Assembly (NCBI GenBank): GCA_023229765.1
Contig: JALNYO010000001.1
Coordinates: forward strand, 310,001 to 374,000
From: Syntrophales bacterium
GTDB lineage: Bacteria; Desulfobacterota; Syntrophia; Syntrophales; UBA5619
Reading direction: 5' to 3'
DNA length: 64,000 nucleotides
The notes under the pieces are model-generated. The model saw only the letters and a program-made list of their open reading frames with translations. It was not told the origin of the DNA and made no database searches. Shown here piece after piece: positions 25,524 to 34,603 of this stretch. Made by a program: the position numbers and the translations under genes. Numbering within the stretch: position 1 is the stretch's first letter; every line of letters begins with the position of its first letter.

Positions 25524-28500
25524 ATGCGCAGCCGTTTTACAATCAGAAAAGCCTTGACGTTAAACTTCATCCTTGTGGCCATTCTGCCCCTGGCGCTGGT
25601 CGGCGCCATCGCTCTCCAGATATTTTCCAGAACCATGGAACAGGATATATCCAATAGAAACATACAGATTGCCCTTGCACTGTCGGGAGAAATAGACAGA
25701 TTCATCGCCGAACCGCTCCGGGTTCTGGCGCTTGTCAACGACCGCACCGGATACACGCGGCAGGGCGTCAATCCTGATGATTTTCTGCGCCTGCTGCAGG
25801 GTCGGTTCGATGTTTTTGAACGGATTGAATTAGTCGATCGGCAGGGTAGAATAGGATATACGGGGCCTTTGCAAAAGGAGCGGATAAACACGGATATATC
25901 CGGACAGCCCTTTTTCAGGGAAGCGCTGGCAACGGGGCAGGTCGTCTTTTCGGATACCTTCCCCTCTTTGTTTACCGGTTTGCCGACAATCGCCGTGGCC
26001 CTGCCCGGGAAAGAGACGGTTGCCATCGGCTATATCAACCTTGCCGCACTTAAAGGCATTATCAATAAGGTCAGCATAGGAAAGAAAGGTTATGCCGTCG
26101 TATTCGACCGGCTCGGCAACATCATCGCCCATCCCGAACAGCGGCTTGTTGACGAGCGGGTAAACATTAAGCAGGTCGAACCGGTCAGGCGGGCCTTAAA
26201 CGGTGAAACCGGAACCTTTCCCTACAGTTTCCAAAATCAGCAAAAAATTGGCAGCACGGCGATCGCCTACGCCACCGGTTGGGGGGTGTTGATAGCCCAG
26301 TCTGAGGAAGATGCTTTTGGCAAGATTGCGGAAATAAGAACTATTTACCTGACGAGTATGGCCGTTACTATCATTCTGGCATTGCTTTTAGCCGCTCTGG
26401 TTTTGAAAAAGCCCCTGCGTTCCGTGTCCGGTCTGGTTGCTGCCGCGGGAAAGATTGCCGAAGGAGACTACCGACTCGAAGATGTGCCGCCCAGTTATCC
26501 GGAAATAGATTTGCTGGTGGACGGATTCAAAGGGATGGTCGAGGAAATTGCCAATCGTGAGAATGCCTTATTGAAAACAGAAGAAAGATACCGGAATCTT
26601 GTCGAGGGGAGCTTTGACGGGATATTCGTCCAGAAGGGCCTGAAGATAATCTTCGTCAATCATCGCTTTTGCGAGATGCTGGGCTACGAAGAAAATGAGC
26701 TGCTCGGGGAGGAGCATTGGCGCATCTATGCTCCCGAATATCGCGAAATTACAAAGGAGAGAGCCATAGCGCGCCTGAAAGGCGAGGTTGTGACGCCGCG
26801 CTATGAGGTAAAACTGCTGCGTAAAGACGGATCTTCGTTTGCGGGGGAGATCTCGGCCCGGGTTATAAAGATCGAAAATAAGCCGGGCATTCAGGTCTGG
26901 GTAAGGGACCTCTCGGAGCAGAAGCGCGTGGAGGCTCAGCAAGCGCTTTCCGAACAGCGTTTTGGCGATCTATACAATGCCGTCTCCGATTTTGTCATGA
27001 CGCAGGACCTCCAGGGTCGTTTTCTTTCCGTGAACAGGGCTATGTGTGATGCTCTCGGTTTTTCCCGCCAGGAATTCATCAATTCGCAGGTTTCCGATTT
27101 CATGAAACCGGAAATGGTTCCGCTTTTTGAAGCCGAATACCTGTGCAACCTCAAGGAACATGGCCATTATGAGGGGACAGCCGCCTATTTTACCAAAGAT
27201 AAGCGCAAGATATACCTCGAGTACAAAAGCGATCTTATCCGTCCCCCGCAGGGTAAGCCTTTTATCAGTGGCATCGCCCGGGATGTCACCGAACGTATTC
27301 TTGCCGGCAGGGCGATCCGGAAAAGCGAGGAAAATATGCGGGCGGTGCTGGATGCCTCCCCCAATCCGATCGTGGCTTACGATCCGGTCGGTCGTGTTCG
27401 TTTTATCAACAGGGCTTTTACCAACATTTTCGGTTGGACGCTGGACGATTTGCAGGGAAAACCGATTCCTTTTGTACCGGATGATCAGAGGGACAAAACA
27501 GAGGGGCCCATCAGGGAACTGTTCAGCAGGAAAGAGCCGGCGCCTATAACGATGGAGACAACGCGTCTGACCAAGGATGGAACAATTCTGGATATTTATG
27601 TAAGCGCCGCGTTGATCCTCGACTCGAAGGGAGAGCCGGCGGGGATGGTTGTTTCGCTTTCGGATATAACGCAGAAGAAGAAGATGGAGGCGAATCTTCA
27701 GCAGGCGCAGAAGATGGAGGCCATAGGTCTCCTTGCCGGCGGCATTGCCCATGATTTCAACAACATGCTGATGGGAATCCAGGGGAATGTTTCGCTTGCC
27801 CTCCTCAATGTGGGCTTGGATGACAGGCTGCGCCGGAACATCGAAAACATCGAAGCGCTGGTGGGCAGGGGGGCAAGCCTGACGCGACAGCTTCTCGGGT
27901 TTGCCCGGGGCGGGAAGTACGAGGTCAAGCAACATGATTTCAGTGAGATACTGAAGGAAGAGGGGGAGCTTTTTGGCGACACCAGAAAAGACATAGTGAT
28001 AGAGATAAAGTCTGCGCCGGATCTATGGAAGGTAGAGGCTGATCGCTCCCAGATGGAGCAGGTGTTGATGAATCTCTTCGTCAATGCCGGTCAGGCGATG
28101 CCGACCGGGGGCCATCTTTATCTGAATGCCGGAAATGTCATTATTGATGATAATTTTGTAAGGCCCTTCGATATCAGAACCGGCAGGTATGTTATGTTTT
28201 CAGTGATGGACACGGGTCAGGGAATGGACGAAGCCACGAAAAAAAGGATATTTGAGCCGTTTTTTACAACCCGGGAAAGGGGAGAAGGCACCGGGCTTGG
28301 CCTTGCCTCCGTTTACGGGATAATTAAAAATCATGGCGGCTTTATTAACGTTTACAGTGAAACAGGCAAGGGCACGTCCTTTAATATTTACCTGCCGGCA
28401 AGCAATTCCGGGACGGCAAAAATTGAACCGGCGTCCGGAAGAGAAGCGGGACTTATCAGAGGAGAGGGAACTATCCTCTTGGTCGATGACGAGCAGATGA

Positions 28501-28850
28501 TTCTGGATGTAGGAAAAGTGATGCTGGAAGCCATGGGGTATAAGGTTTTCACCGCCGCCGGCGGCAGTGAAGCTATCGCAAAATTCACCGCCGTCAAAAA
28601 CGGGGTCGGGGAGGTGGAAAAGATCGATCTGGTCATTCAGGATATGATTATGCCGGAAATGGGGGGTGGCGCTGTTTTTGACCGCTTGAAGGAGATCGAG
28701 CCGAATGTACAGGTACTCCTTTCCAGCGGCTACAGCATCAACGGCCAGGCCAAGGAGATACTCGCCCGCGGCTGTCGGGGTTTCCTGCAGAAGCCGTTTT
28801 CGATGGAGGCGCTGAGCCGCAAGGTGTCTGAGGTTATGAAGGCTCCGTGA
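25524..28850 (+). CDS. Hybrid sensor histidine kinase: Cache, HAMP, three PAS, kinase, receiver
   Basis: 1108 residues. Membrane helices near 12-35 and 275-297 bracket a periplasmic Cache-type sensor (GKKGYAVVFDRLGNIIAHPE near 190-215). A HAMP segment comes next, then three PAS domains (from about 355, 480 and 610). The dimerisation box has His743 in GGIAHDFNNMLMG. The ATPase has the N box NLFVNAGQAM, DTGQGMDE and GEGTGLGLASVYG. A C-terminal receiver has its phospho-Asp in IQDMIMPEMGG. The phosphate receiver beyond it is unknown. The gene follows the broken binding-protein gene by four bases. Confidence 0.92.
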   Translation: MRSRFTIRKALTLNFILVAILPLALVGAIALQIFSRTMEQDISNRNIQIALALSGEIDRFIAEPLRVLALVNDRTGYTRQGVNPDDFLRLLQGRFDVFERIELVDRQGRIGYTGPLQKERINTDISGQPFFREALATGQVVFSDTFPSLFTGLPTIAVALPGKETVAIGYINLAALKGIINKVSIGKKGYAVVFDRLGNIIAHPEQRLVDERVNIKQVEPVRRALNGETGTFPYSFQNQQKIGSTAIAYATGWGVLIAQSEEDAFGKIAEIRTIYLTSMAVTIILALLLAALVLKKPLRSVSGLVAAAGKIAEGDYRLEDVPPSYPEIDLLVDGFKGMVEEIANRENALLKTEERYRNLVEGSFDGIFVQKGLKIIFVNHRFCEMLGYEENELLGEEHWRIYAPEYREITKERAIARLKGEVVTPRYEVKLLRKDGSSFAGEISARVIKIENKPGIQVWVRDLSEQKRVEAQQALSEQRFGDLYNAVSDFVMTQDLQGRFLSVNRAMCDALGFSRQEFINSQVSDFMKPEMVPLFEAEYLCNLKEHGHYEGTAAYFTKDKRKIYLEYKSDLIRPPQGKPFISGIARDVTERILAGRAIRKSEENMRAVLDASPNPIVAYDPVGRVRFINRAFTNIFGWTLDDLQGKPIPFVPDDQRDKTEGPIRELFSRKEPAPITMETTRLTKDGTILDIYVSAALILDSKGEPAGMVVSLSDITQKKKMEANLQQAQKMEAIGLLAGGIAHDFNNMLMGIQGNVSLALLNVGLDDRLRRNIENIEALVGRGASLTRQLLGFARGGKYEVKQHDFSEILKEEGELFGDTRKDIVIEIKSAPDLWKVEADRSQMEQVLMNLFVNAGQAMPTGGHLYLNAGNVIIDDNFVRPFDIRTGRYVMFSVMDTGQGMDEATKKRIFEPFFTTRERGEGTGLGLASVYGIIKNHGGFINVYSETGKGTSFNIYLPASNSGTAKIEPASGREAGLIRGEGTILLVDDEQMILDVGKVMLEAMGYKVFTAAGGSEAIAKFTAVKNGVGEVEKIDLVIQDMIMPEMGGGAVFDRLKEIEPNVQVLLSSGYSINGQAKEILARGCRGFLQKPFSMEALSRKVSEVMKAP

Positions 28851-28891
28851 AATTACGGTAAGTGAAGGCTTTGGATATCTATCAGGTTATT

Positions 28892-28920
28892 GTGGGAGCG
28901 GGTTTCAAACCCGCCCCTAC
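28892..28920. repeat. Imperfect hairpin, REP-like
   Basis: GTGGGAGCGGGTTT and AAACCCGCCCCTAC form 14-base arms (12 pairs) around one base. It lies between the convergent 3' ends of the histidine kinase and ppdK genes. Without a T-run it is not a classical terminator, but it could end or protect both transcripts. Confidence 0.5.
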
Positions 28921-28979
28921 AATTTTCATATAAACCCGCAAGGTTGCCACGGCGCTGTGTGCCTCGCAATGGCAGGAGA

Positions 28980-31709
28980 TTATGTTGCCGCTTTCCCGGC
29001 CTTTATCGCCGCCTGGGCGGCGGCGAGGCGGGCGATCGGCACCCGGAACGGGGAGCAGCTCACATAGGTGAGGCCCAGTTCGTAACAGAACTCGACGGAT
29101 GCCGGGTCTCCTCCGTGCTCGCCGCAGATGCCTATCTTGAGATTCGGGCGAGTCGCACGTCCTCTTTCGACGGATATCTTGATCAACTGGCCGACGCCGT
29201 CGCGGTCGATCGTCTGGAACGGATCGGCGGGGAGGAGTTTTTTGTCAAGGTAATCATGCATGAAGCCACCGATGTCATCGCGGCTGAAGCCGAAGGTCAT
29301 CTGGGTCAGGTCGTTGGTGCCGAACGAGAAGAATTCGCAGTTCTTCGCCATCCGGTCGGAAAGCAGCGCGGCGCGAGGGATCTCGATCATCGTGCCGTAT
29401 TTGTACTCCAGTTCCTTCATCCCGAATTTTTCTATGACCTCCTTGTAGATGCGGTCGGTTACCTTCTTGGTCTCTTCGGTCTCGGAGACGTCGCAGGTGA
29501 CAGGCACCATGATCTCCGGCAGGCATTTTCTGCCTTCCGCGATAAGTTCGGCCGCCGACTCGAAGATCGCGCGCACCTGCATCTCGGTGACTTCCGGATA
29601 GGTGATGCCGAGGCGAACCCCGCGGTGCCCCATCATCGGGTTTGATTCGTGGAGTTCCTCGCCCCGTTTTTTTACCTCCTCCGGGGTTATCGAAAGCGAG
29701 CGGGCAAGCTCTGCCTGCTTTTCGGCGCCCTGCGGCACGAATTCGTGCAGCGGCGGGTCGAGGAGCCTGATTGTTACCGGGAGCCCCTCCATAGCCGTAA
29801 GCGTCCCTTTTATGGAGGCCTTGACGAATGGATAAAGCTCGTTCAGGGCGGCTTTTCTTTCTTCCTTAGTATTGCTCAAAATCATCTTGCGCAGGAAGAA
29901 GAGGGGCTCAGCGGAGCCTTCGCCATAGAACATGTGCTCGGTGCGCAAAAGCCCGATCCCCTCGGCGCCGAAGGCGCGGGCGACCGTGGCGTCCCGCGGG
30001 GTGTCGGCGTTGGTGCGGACGCCCATTGTGCGAAACTTGTCCGCGAGGGTCATGAACTGCTGGAAACGCGGGTTTTCGGTCGCATCCATCATTGGGAGAG
30101 CGCCTATGTAAACATGGCCCCGCGTGCCGTTCAGCGTGACGATGTCGCCTTCTTTCAAGACGATAGAGGAACCGCTGATTTTTGCGGTCTTGGTTTTGGC
30201 ATCCACCTGCAGGCTGCCGGCGCCGACGATGCAGCATTTTCCCCAGCCGCGGGCAACGAGGGCCGCGTGCGAGGTCATGCCGCCCCGGGCGGTGAGGATG
30301 CCGACTGCCGCGCGCATTCCTTCGACGTCCTCCGGGTTTGTCTCTTCGCGGATAAGGATGCACTTCCTGCCGGCCCGGGCGGAGGTAACTGCGTCTTCGG
30401 CGGTGAAGACAAGAGCCCCGGATGCCGCTCCCGGCCCGGCCGGAAGCCCCTTGGCAATAGCTGCGTGTCCCGCTTCGGTACTAGTGTCGATTATCGGATA
30501 GAGCAGCTCAACCAACTGCACCGGGGCAACGCGCGTAACGGCTGTTTTTTCGTCAATGAGTCCCGCCTCAAGCATATCGAGGGCCATGTTCAGGGCGGCA
30601 ACGCCGGTGCGTTTGCCGACGCGGCACTGGAGCATCCAGAGTTTTCCCTCCTGGATGGTGAATTCGATATCGAGCATATCTCTGTAATTATTTTCCAGCT
30701 TATTGCGGATGTCGTCGAGCTCCCCGTAGGTTTCCGGCATGGCGTGCTGGAGGCTGACAAGGTGCTTGTTCTGTTCGTTTTTGGTGTCGTCGTTGATCGG
30801 ACTCGGGGTGCGGATCCCGGCGACGACGTCTTCGCCCTGGGCGTTGACGAGCCACTCGCCGTAGAACTTGTTGTCCCCGGTGGCGGGGTCGCGGGTGAAG
30901 GCCACCCCCGTTGCGGAAGAGTCACCCATGTTGCCGAAGACCATTGCCTGGACGTTGACGGCGGTTCCCCAGTCGTCCGGGATGCCCTCTATCCGCCTGT
31001 AAGAAATGGCCTTTTTCCCATTCCAGCTCTTGAAGACCGCCGCGATTGCCCCCCACAACTGCTCCAGCGGGTCATCGGGAAAGGGTTTGCCAAGGTGTTT
31101 TTCGATCAGTTTCTTGAAGTCTTCCGCGAGTTTCTGAAGTTCCTCGGCAGTAAGCTCCGTATCGGACAAGTAGCCTCGGCGGTGTTTTGCCTCGTCGAGT
31201 TTTTCATCGAGCAGCTTGCGGATGCCCTTTCCCGCTGCCGGTTCCAGCCCTTCCGCCTTTTCCATGACGACGTCGGCGTACATCATGATGAGCCTGCGGT
31301 AAGAATCCCAGACGAATCGAGGGTTTCCGGTCTTGGCAATCATCCCGGGGATGGTCGCGGTGCAGAGTCCCACATTCAAAACGGTGTCCATCATGCCGGG
31401 CATTGAGGAGCGCGCCCCGGAGCGGCAGGAGACGAGCAGCGGATTGACCGGGTCTCCGTATTTCATCGCCATGATCGCCTCTGTTTGCCTGAGGGCGGCG
31501 GGAACCTGTTCGTTCAGCTCTCCGGGAAGTTTGCAGTCATTTTCGTAATAGGCGGTGCAGCACTCTGTGCTGATTGTGAAGCCCGCCGGCACGGAAATCC
31601 CCAGCGCGCACATCTCAGCGAGATTGGCGCCCTTGCCGCCCAAAAGGTTCTTGTCGCTTGCCTTGCCCTCGGCGCCGCCGCCGCCGAACGTGAATACGTA
31701 CTTCGTCAT
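28980..31709 (-). CDS. ppdK: Pyruvate, phosphate dikinase
   Basis: 909 residues, the full family length. The N-terminal ATP-grasp domain starts with GGKGANLAEMCALGISVPAG. The phosphohistidine is in LTARGGMTSHAALVARGWGK. The C-terminal PEP/pyruvate barrel has EGIGLLRTEHMFYGE, SFGTNDLTQMTFGFSRDD and GICGEHGGDP. The enzyme interconverts pyruvate, ATP and phosphate with PEP, AMP and pyrophosphate, and in anaerobes it serves gluconeogenesis or pyrophosphate-linked glycolysis. AAGGAG precedes the ATG at 31709. Copy 3 of the miniature element lies 24 bases upstream of its start. Confidence 0.96.
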   Translation of the reverse strand: MTKYVFTFGGGGAEGKASDKNLLGGKGANLAEMCALGISVPAGFTISTECCTAYYENDCKLPGELNEQVPAALRQTEAIMAMKYGDPVNPLLVSCRSGARSSMPGMMDTVLNVGLCTATIPGMIAKTGNPRFVWDSYRRLIMMYADVVMEKAEGLEPAAGKGIRKLLDEKLDEAKHRRGYLSDTELTAEELQKLAEDFKKLIEKHLGKPFPDDPLEQLWGAIAAVFKSWNGKKAISYRRIEGIPDDWGTAVNVQAMVFGNMGDSSATGVAFTRDPATGDNKFYGEWLVNAQGEDVVAGIRTPSPINDDTKNEQNKHLVSLQHAMPETYGELDDIRNKLENNYRDMLDIEFTIQEGKLWMLQCRVGKRTGVAALNMALDMLEAGLIDEKTAVTRVAPVQLVELLYPIIDTSTEAGHAAIAKGLPAGPGAASGALVFTAEDAVTSARAGRKCILIREETNPEDVEGMRAAVGILTARGGMTSHAALVARGWGKCCIVGAGSLQVDAKTKTAKISGSSIVLKEGDIVTLNGTRGHVYIGALPMMDATENPRFQQFMTLADKFRTMGVRTNADTPRDATVARAFGAEGIGLLRTEHMFYGEGSAEPLFFLRKMILSNTKEERKAALNELYPFVKASIKGTLTAMEGLPVTIRLLDPPLHEFVPQGAEKQAELARSLSITPEEVKKRGEELHESNPMMGHRGVRLGITYPEVTEMQVRAIFESAAELIAEGRKCLPEIMVPVTCDVSETEETKKVTDRIYKEVIEKFGMKELEYKYGTMIEIPRAALLSDRMAKNCEFFSFGTNDLTQMTFGFSRDDIGGFMHDYLDKKLLPADPFQTIDRDGVGQLIKISVERGRATRPNLKIGICGEHGGDPASVEFCYELGLTYVSCSPFRVPIARLAAAQAAIKAGKAAT

Positions 31710-31733
31710 GCAGAATCTCCTTTTCTCTATATT

Positions 31734-31907
31734 GAGGTAATTGCAAAACTCCCCATTCTTGTCATTCCCGCAACGATTCTGAGCGGGAATCTGGTTCTAA
31801 TTGCTTGAAAAACCATATTATGAACATTAAGCTTCGCTTTCCCGATAGAGACATTATGAACATTAAGCTTCGCTTTCGGGAATGACAAATGGTTTTGCAA
31901 TTATCTC
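31734..31907. mobile_element. Miniature inverted-repeat element, copy 3 (174 bp)
   Basis: The ends are GAGGTAATTGCAAAAC and GTTTTGCAATTATCTC, flanked by the 4-base direct repeat TATT (31730-31733 and 31908-31911). The interior differs from copies 1 and 2 and carries ATGAACATTAAGCTTCGC twice in direct orientation. It sits between ppdK and lemA, five bases from the lemA stop, and so lies in the ppdK promoter region. Confidence 0.8.
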
Positions 31908-31911
31908 TATT

Positions 31912-32490
31912 TTATTGAAATTTTACCTGCGGCGCGGCCTGGGCGGTTGCCGGCGCCTCAAAGAAGGCCGCCTTTGCGAAGCCGAACATCCCAGCCACCA
32001 TATTGGCGGGGAAGCTGCGGATCAGCACGTTGTAGGTTTGCACCGCTTCGTTGTAACGCTTTCTCTCGACGGCGATCCGGTTTTCCGTTCCGGCCAGCTC
32101 ATCCTGGAGCCGCAGAAAATTTACATTGGACTTTAAATCCGGGTACTTTTCGACAACGACCAAAAGCCTGCTCAAGGCGCCGGTAAGCTCGTTATTGGCA
32201 GTTATTTTATCGGGAACGTTTGACGCCCCGCCTACCCTGGCGCGCGCGTTGGTCACCTCGACGAGAACGTCCTTTTCCTGTTTCGCATAGCCCTTTACCG
32301 TTTCCACCAGATTCGGGATCAGGTCGTATCGGCGCTGGAGCTGATTTTCCACCTGTGCCCAAGACGCCTTGACCCCCTCGTCGAGGGTGACGAACTGGTT
32401 ATACGTGCCCTTGAAAAAGGAGTAAAAGGCGCCAGCCAGCAACACGATCACAATGACAGCGATCAAAAATATTTTCTTTCCACTTGTCAT
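31912..32490 (-). CDS. lemA: LemA-family protein
   Basis: 192 residues from the ATG at 32490, with GGAGGA upstream; a longer frame back to 32709 is only translation of the heptamer repeat. One N-terminal membrane helix (FLIAVIVIVLLAGAFYSFF) is followed by the LemA helical domain: YNQFVTLDEGVKASWAQVEN, QLQRRYDLIPNLVETVKGYA and FLRLQDELAGTENRIAVERK. The function is unknown in most bacteria. LemA genes commonly pair with TPM-domain genes, as here. Confidence 0.9.
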   Translation of the reverse strand: MTSGKKIFLIAVIVIVLLAGAFYSFFKGTYNQFVTLDEGVKASWAQVENQLQRRYDLIPNLVETVKGYAKQEKDVLVEVTNARARVGGASNVPDKITANNELTGALSRLLVVVEKYPDLKSNVNFLRLQDELAGTENRIAVERKRYNEAVQTYNVLIRSFPANMVAGMFGFAKAAFFEAPATAQAAPQVKFQ

Positions 32491-32590
32491 AACATCCTCC
32501 TGTAAATGTTGTAAAACCAATAAATGTAACCGTTTCCGGTTATCGGTTTCCAGTTTCCGGCTATCCAATTTAAGAACATCGTATTTTGCT

Positions 32591-32702
<112 letters not shown>

Positions 32703-32718
32703 AACCCATGTCCTTCCA

Positions 32719-33450
32719 TTACATCTCCAGCCGGTCGATCTGTTTGCAGAGGCGGCCGACGGACAGCAAATAGTTTTGGAAGAGCGTTTTTATTTCCGCT
32801 GCGGAAAAATGATCGGCCCCCCTACGGACATCCTCGCAATTCAGAAAGACGTGAGCATTGAAACCGAAGGTATCCCCTGCGGCAGTTATAATATCTCGTT
32901 TATTGTTGGGAATTTCTATACCTTTCATATAGAGAAGGGCGCTGAAGAGGGAGATGAAGGAGGTCAGCGAAAGGCCGATCAGCTCCCTGATTTTTTTAGG
33001 CTTTCCTTCCGTCGCCAGCCAGCCTGTCCTCAAATGCAGCAGTTTTCCCCGGAGTTCCCGCTCGATCTGGAGACGGACGTATTTATTGTCGAAGGAGAGA
33101 GGCGCCAGCATGTCTTCGCCGTAAACGAGCTTGTACCGGTGTTTGATGTTCAAGAATTCCACCGGGTACGAGTCCAGGGAGCCGGATATGTAAGAAGGGG
33201 TGAAGAAGAGGGGCAGCGCCACGGCGCCTTTGCGCCACCTCTTGATCATTTCCATCGCTTTTTCCAGTGATTCGATCCCCCCATCGGTCAGGGTTATCAT
33301 GAAATTGAGGTCCGATTTGCCGGGCAGGTAATCAGCCCCGGCGCCGCTGCCGTAAAGAATAATTGATAGCAGTTCATCGCCAAAAACCGCCTGGCAGTCA
33401 GCGATGATAACAGGGAAAATATCTTCAGGCTTTTTGGGTATTTTGGACAT
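32719..33450 (-). CDS. Nucleotidyltransferase-domain protein (MNT-like)
   Basis: 243 residues. The N-terminal part has the Pol-beta-type nucleotidyltransferase signature (IILYGSGAGADYLPGKSDLN), followed by a helical second half that could bind a substrate or partner (LLHLRTGWLATEGKPKKIRE). Only the first catalytic acidic residue is clear; the usual Asp-x-Asp pair appears as Asp-x-Asn, so activity is uncertain. It lies 15 bases after the TPM gene in one apparent operon with lemA. Confidence 0.65.
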   Translation of the reverse strand: MSKIPKKPEDIFPVIIADCQAVFGDELLSIILYGSGAGADYLPGKSDLNFMITLTDGGIESLEKAMEMIKRWRKGAVALPLFFTPSYISGSLDSYPVEFLNIKHRYKLVYGEDMLAPLSFDNKYVRLQIERELRGKLLHLRTGWLATEGKPKKIRELIGLSLTSFISLFSALLYMKGIEIPNNKRDIITAAGDTFGFNAHVFLNCEDVRRGADHFSAAEIKTLFQNYLLSVGRLCKQIDRLEM

Positions 33451-33465
33451 GCGCCACCCCCTTGT

Positions 33466-34248
33466 TCAGAATCCGCGGCTCGAGCCGCCCCCGCCGCTCA
33501 TACCGCCGCCAAACCCGCCGAAGCCGCCGCCGAAACCGTCGTCGCCGCCGCGCCTTCCCCCGCCGCCGCTGTTCATCAGCAACAGCAGAATCCAGGGCAG
33601 CATGGCCCGGCCCTGTTTTGTCCCGAGGAGAAATCCCGCGGCGACAATCAGCAATAATAATTGGAAAATGCTTATTTTTCTTTGCGGTTTTACCTGTTTT
33701 TGAGGCGGGCTGTTCACGCCTTCGGCGCCGATGGTTACGCCGGCGTCTTTGGCGACGATCTTGGCAATAACCGATAATGTTTCATAAAGGCCCTTGCCGT
33801 AATCGCCGGCGCGAAAATTGGGAACGGCGTGCTGATCGAGAATTTCGCCGGTCAGGCCGTCGGGCAGAATGCCCTCTACCCCGTAACCTGTTTCGATGCG
33901 AACCCGCCGCTCCTTGACGGTCAGAAGGATCAGCGCCCCCTTGTCCTCGCCTTTTTTCCCGATTCCCCACGCCTGGTAAAGGCGGTTGGCATAGTCGTTC
34001 AGGTCGCCCTCCCCGATCGTGGGTATGGTGGCGACAACCAGCGCCGTCCCCGTGCTTTGAAAAATTTCCCGGGCGATATTTTCCATTGGGGCTTTATAGA
34101 CGTCCGGAATTACGCCGGCGAAGTCGTTGATCGCCCCCGCTGGTTTCGGAAAAGCGGCATCGGCTGCCGAAGCCACTGACGCGAAAGTCATGAATGCCAG
34201 GGCAAACAGCAGGGAGACGATTATTTTGAAAGAGGATTTGTTTTTCAT
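33466..34248 (-). CDS. TPM-domain protein (YgcG family) with Gly-rich C-terminus
   Basis: 260 residues. A signal peptide (IIVSLLFALAFMTFASVASA) is followed by a TPM domain: PKPAGAINDFAGVIPD, ALVVATIPTIGEGDLNDYAN, RVRIETGYGVEGILPDGLTG. Next come a transmembrane segment near 210 and a glycine-rich tail. The domain faces the outside of the membrane and in relatives is linked to membrane protein quality control or photosystem repair; its role here is unknown. It is first in the operon with the nucleotidyltransferase gene and lemA. Confidence 0.85.
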   Translation of the reverse strand: MKNKSSFKIIVSLLFALAFMTFASVASAADAAFPKPAGAINDFAGVIPDVYKAPMENIAREIFQSTGTALVVATIPTIGEGDLNDYANRLYQAWGIGKKGEDKGALILLTVKERRVRIETGYGVEGILPDGLTGEILDQHAVPNFRAGDYGKGLYETLSVIAKIVAKDAGVTIGAEGVNSPPQKQVKPQRKISIFQLLLLIVAAGFLLGTKQGRAMLPWILLLLMNSGGGGRRGGDDGFGGGFGGFGGGMSGGGGSSRGF

Positions 34249-34286
34249 CCGCGTATCATAACCATAAGAGAGTAAAATAGCAATAG

Positions 34287-34577
34287 CTACAGACTCTCAT
34301 CCAGCGGCATTATGAAAAGGCGGACACCGGCATGGGGACTTTCGCTCTCCAACTCGCGGATATATTTCCGGATATGCGGGAGTTCCTCATCAGGAAGGGT
34401 GAAAAAGAGGACATTATTTTTACCGGGCCAGATGTGTGTGCCCAGCTTCGGTTCGGTTTGGGTTCCCTCGCCGCGGGCCTCGACCATCTTGGTGTAACCG
34501 TTGATTCCCGCTTCCTTGACAGCCGCAATTACCAACTCATCGGCTGCCTCTGTATAGACAAGCATGCACATCTTCAT
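34287..34577 (-). CDS. PII-like small protein linked to RND efflux
   Basis: 96 residues with a ferredoxin-like PII-type pattern: MKMCMLVYTEAADELVIAAV at the start, GYTKMVEARGEG (the T-loop position), and PHIRKYIRELESESPHAG then RLFIMPLDESL. It is the last gene of the minus-strand efflux operon, 26 bases after the RND pump. Similar small proteins accompany metal or drug RND pumps. It may sense a small molecule or bind the pump; the ligand is unknown. Confidence 0.65.
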   Translation of the reverse strand: MKMCMLVYTEAADELVIAAVKEAGINGYTKMVEARGEGTQTEPKLGTHIWPGKNNVLFFTLPDEELPHIRKYIRELESESPHAGVRLFIMPLDESL

Positions 34578-34603
34578 GGCTTTTCACCTTCCTGCGTCAT
34601 TTT

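Noticed and set aside
29649..31406. Plus-strand open frame of 585 codons
   Set aside because: It is fully antisense to ppdK, which has intact catalytic motifs. Its composition (Gly, Asp, Val, His rich) is typical of a shadow frame in GC-rich coding DNA.
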